Positions 61,520 to 64,000 of a stretch of 64,000 bases of DNA are shown here, piece after piece (position 1 is the stretch's first letter; every line of letters starts with the position of its first letter). Location of the stretch: NCBI GenBank assembly GCA_900550365.1, contig URRR01000011.1, positions 1-64,000 of the forward strand, written 5' to 3'. The position numbers were made by a program, and so were the translations under genes. The notes under the pieces are model-generated. The model did not search any database. It was not told where the DNA came from and saw nothing but the letters and a program-made list of their open reading frames with translations. Source of the stretch: an uncultured Prevotella sp. Its GTDB lineage: Bacteria > Bacteroidota > Bacteroidia > Bacteroidales > Bacteroidaceae.

Positions 61520-63565
61520 GTGATAGTCTGCATAGCCGAGAAACCAAGCGTAGCCAAGGACATTGCACGGATATTAGGTGCGACGGTCTCACACGACGGG
61601 TACATGGAGGGTAACGGATATCAGGTGACGTGGACTTTCGGTCATCTGTGCACACTGAAAGAGCCCGACGATTATACACCAATGTGGAAGAGGTGGAGCC
61701 TCAGCGCGTTGCCGATGATACCCCAGCGTTTCGGTATCAAGCTCATTGACGACAAAGGAATAATAAAGCAGTTCTCGGTAATTGAGCGGCTTATGCAGGC
61801 TGCTGACGGCATAATAAACTGTGGTGACGCAGGACAGGAAGGTGAGTTGATACAGCGGTGGGTGATGCAGAAGGCACAGGCCAAGTGCCCGGTGAAGCGT
61901 CTGTGGATTTCATCAATGACTGACGAGGCTATCCGTGAAGGCTTCCGTACCCTTAAAGACCAGCAGGAGTATCAGCCTTTGTATCTCGCCGGACTGAGCC
62001 GGGCTATCGGTGACTGGCTGCTCGGAATGAATGCGACACGTCTGTACACCCTGAAGTACGGTCAAGGGCGGCAGGTGTTGTCCATAGGCCGTGTGCAGAC
62101 GCCAACGCTTGCCCTTATTGTAAACCGCCAGAAGGAGATTGATAACTTCACGCCCGAGCCTTATTGGGTGCTCTCTACCGTGTACCGTGACACACTGTTT
62201 ACCGCCACAAAGGGTAAGTTTACGAGCAAGGAGGAGGGCGAGCAGTCTTTCGCAAAGATTGCGGATAAGCCGTTTACGGTGACCGATGTACAGAAGAAAG
62301 CCGGCAAGGAGGCTCCTCCGCACTTGTATGATCTTACTTCACTGCAGGTGGATTGTAACAAGAAGTTTTCAATGAGTGCTGAAACCACGCTTAATGTAAT
62401 ACAGTCGCTTTATGAGAAAAAGCTAACTACTTACCCTCGTGTGGACACTCAATACCTCAGTGATGACATTTATCCCAAATGTCCCGCTACCTTGAAGGGA
62501 CTCAAAGGATATGAGAATTTTACACAGCCGCTTGCTGGAAAAACGTTGCCCAAGAGCAAAAAAGTGTTTGACTCGTCAAAGGTTACTGACCACCATGCCA
62601 TTATTCCGACAGGTGTGCCTGCCGCGAATCTTACTGATTTGGAGCGCCACGTTTACGACCTTGTTGCCCGCCGCTTTATAAGCGTGTTCTATCCGGATTG
62701 TAAGTTTTCTACAACTACGGTTATGGGCAAAGTAGATGATATAGAGTTTAAGGTCAGCGGCAAGCAGATTCTTGACCCGGGGTGGCGTGTCCTGTATGCC
62801 AAGGACGTACAGCCGGCCGACAATGACGGTACCAGGCAGCAGGATGAGGAGCGGACCTTGCCCGCTTTTGTCAAAGGCGAGAGCGGCCCTCATGCACCGA
62901 CACTTACCGAGAAGTGGACTACTCCGCCCAAGTATTATACCGAGGCAACCCTTCTTAGGGCAATGGAGACGGCCGGAAAATTTGTAGAAGACGAGGAACT
63001 GCGTGCCGCTTTGAAGGAGAACGGTATAGGCAGGCCGTCGTCACGTGCAAATATAATTGAGACGTTGTTCAAGCGCCGCTATATAAAGCGTGAGCGTAAG
63101 AACATTGTAGCCACACCGACAGGCATCGAGCTTATCGACACAATCAAGGAGGAACTGCTCAAGAGTTGTGAGCTTACAGGTATATGGGAGAAGAAGCTGC
63201 GTGACATTGAGCACAGAAAATATGATGCCGGGCAGTTTATAGATGGTCTGAAGCAGCAGATTACCAACATCGTAAACGACGTGTTGGCTGATAACAGCAA
63301 CCGGCATGTAACGGTGTTGACCGATGATGATCTGAAGAAAAAAATCAGTAAAAAGACATCCACACCCAAGCAAAAGACTGTTGTTGCCGCGTCTAAACCG
63401 ACAGACGCAGCAGAAGAGAGCAGACAAGAGATGTCTGCTGATGACTCTATAATAGGCACAGTATGTCCTGTTTGCGGCAAAGGTCACGTGATAAAAGGCA
63501 AGACGGCTTATGGGTGTGACCGCTGGCGTGAAGGATGTACATTCCGTCTGCCTTTTAAACAATAA
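61520..63565 (+). CDS. topB: DNA topoisomerase III
   Basis: This 681-residue type IA topoisomerase relaxes and decatenates DNA. The Toprim domain starts IVCIAEKPSVAKDIARILGA and has GDAGQEGELI near 111. The catalytic tyrosine is Y305 in TTYPRVDTQYL, IGRVQTPTLAL lies near 191, and ENGIGRPSSRANIIETL near 499. A C-terminal zinc ribbon (CPVCGKGHVIKG and a later C) is present. The start is a GTG directly before the conserved IVCIAEK. Confidence 0.95.
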   Translation: MIVCIAEKPSVAKDIARILGATVSHDGYMEGNGYQVTWTFGHLCTLKEPDDYTPMWKRWSLSALPMIPQRFGIKLIDDKGIIKQFSVIERLMQAADGIINCGDAGQEGELIQRWVMQKAQAKCPVKRLWISSMTDEAIREGFRTLKDQQEYQPLYLAGLSRAIGDWLLGMNATRLYTLKYGQGRQVLSIGRVQTPTLALIVNRQKEIDNFTPEPYWVLSTVYRDTLFTATKGKFTSKEEGEQSFAKIADKPFTVTDVQKKAGKEAPPHLYDLTSLQVDCNKKFSMSAETTLNVIQSLYEKKLTTYPRVDTQYLSDDIYPKCPATLKGLKGYENFTQPLAGKTLPKSKKVFDSSKVTDHHAIIPTGVPAANLTDLERHVYDLVARRFISVFYPDCKFSTTTVMGKVDDIEFKVSGKQILDPGWRVLYAKDVQPADNDGTRQQDEERTLPAFVKGESGPHAPTLTEKWTTPPKYYTEATLLRAMETAGKFVEDEELRAALKENGIGRPSSRANIIETLFKRRYIKRERKNIVATPTGIELIDTIKEELLKSCELTGIWEKKLRDIEHRKYDAGQFIDGLKQQITNIVNDVLADNSNRHVTVLTDDDLKKKISKKTSTPKQKTVVAASKPTDAAEESRQEMSADDSIIGTVCPVCGKGHVIKGKTAYGCDRWREGCTFRLPFKQ

Positions 63566-63592
63566 AATGCCGATTTTAGGGTTATAGTAAAT

Positions 63593-64000
63593 GTGAAAGC
63601 CTTTACATATATAATAATGTTTGTGTTGGCAGCATTTACCGTGTCGTGCGGTGCTGACCACTATATGAAAAAGGGAGAGAAATATCTCGCCATAGGCGAA
63701 TATTATGACGCTGCGGCTGAATTTAAGACTGCTTATAACAAGACACCTACTAAAGAGAGGACAAAGCGCGGACAGCGTGCACGCAAACTTGCCTACTGCT
63801 ATGACCGCATAAACTCTACCGCCAAGGCCGTTGCTGCTTACCGAAATGTCATAAGATACGGGCAGGACAGCATTGACACACATCTTTCTCTTGCGCGTAT
63901 GCTGATGAAATCCGGAAGCTATAAAGAAGCGGAGAAGGAATATCAGCTTGTGCTTGACACCCTTCCTGACAACGACCAGGCCAAGACAGGGCTTTTGTCA
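63593..64000 (+). CDS. TPR lipoprotein, PorE-like (partial)
   Basis: Runs off the window; 136 codons are visible. It has a GTG start, a type II signal peptide (FVLAAFTVSC), then tetratricopeptide repeats (GEKYLAIGEYYDAAAEFKTA, KLAYCYDRINSTAKAVAAYR). This start matches type IX secretion PorE-type proteins, which continue with a WD40-like propeller and an OmpA domain outside the window. PorQ in the same window makes that plausible, but other TPR lipoproteins begin alike. Confidence 0.7.
   Translation, partial: MKAFTYIIMFVLAAFTVSCGADHYMKKGEKYLAIGEYYDAAAEFKTAYNKTPTKERTKRGQRARKLAYCYDRINSTAKAVAAYRNVIRYGQDSIDTHLSLARMLMKSGSYKEAEKEYQLVLDTLPDNDQAKTGLLS

Noticed and set aside
63041..63883. A 280-codon minus-strand open frame across topB and the next gene
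   Set aside because: It is antisense to the conserved C-terminal half of topoisomerase III and the TPR lipoprotein start. Its cysteine-rich translation looks random.

Overview
The window is from a Bacteroidales bacterium, most like the Prevotellaceae or Muribaculaceae. The signs are SusC/SusD pairs, a Por (type IX) secretion gene, BACON-domain lipoproteins, Bacteroidetes -7 promoters of the form TAnnTTTG before many genes, and A-rich leaders instead of strong Shine-Dalgarno sites. The genus cannot be fixed from the sequence alone.

Bases 1-13,645 are an AT-rich integrated element. A 22-bp direct repeat (55-76 and 13,624-13,645) equals the T-arm and 3' end of a tRNA-Phe gene. A tyrosine recombinase sits just inside the left copy, and GTGTAAAC arm-type repeats lie near both ends. 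The cargo is a ParB-like protein, a DUF5131 protein, a helicase-like ATPase lacking the Walker lysine, DUF3871, a strongly structured RNA leader, a six-gene envelope-type operon of mostly unknown function, and a HEPN/MNT toxin-antitoxin pair. No relaxase or conjugation gene is visible. The tRNA-Phe at the right end has about 43 extra bases in its D-loop.

Bases 13,646-21,455 are a scarred chromosomal zone. It holds an integrase N-terminal remnant, a frameshifted small gene, and a frameshifted mobilisation-protein-like remnant. These flank a minus-strand pair: an Oar-like TonB-dependent receptor and a BACON/OB-fold lipoprotein.

Bases 21,456-42,243 form a polysaccharide utilisation locus for a beta-glucan, probably beta-1,4-linked or mixed-linkage. 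A membrane sensor-regulator (propeller, Y_Y_Y, one TM and AraC HTH, with no kinase or receiver) is followed by GH5, a GH94 phosphorylase, a GPH symporter, a second GH5, SusC, SusD, a TIG-domain surface lipoprotein and two GH3 enzymes. A 40-bp element with 39/40 identity lies about 52 bp upstream of the predicted -7 box of both GH5 transcripts and is the best candidate for the regulator's operator. The model is surface capture and cleavage (SusCD, TIG protein, GH5), periplasmic trimming (GH3), uptake by the symporter, and cytoplasmic phosphorolysis by GH94.

Bases 42,244-46,680 carry an SGNH hydrolase, a cluster of foldback repeats (including a 179-bp element with perfect 39-bp terminal inverted repeats), tRNA-Lys, and a decayed GH43 gene. 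Bases 46,681-64,000 are mostly housekeeping: cmk-porQ, tonB, polyprenyl synthase, TatD, tRNA-Ser, an ExbB-ExbD-ExbD operon, an Lrp regulator, folA-thyA, an RsmF-like methyltransferase, a DUF1349 protein divergent from a LuxR regulator, a LUD protein, topB, and the start of a PorE-like TPR lipoprotein. Six copies of a palindromic repeat built on AAAAGGCCGTCTTTT are scattered between chromosomal genes, and none lies in the integrated element.
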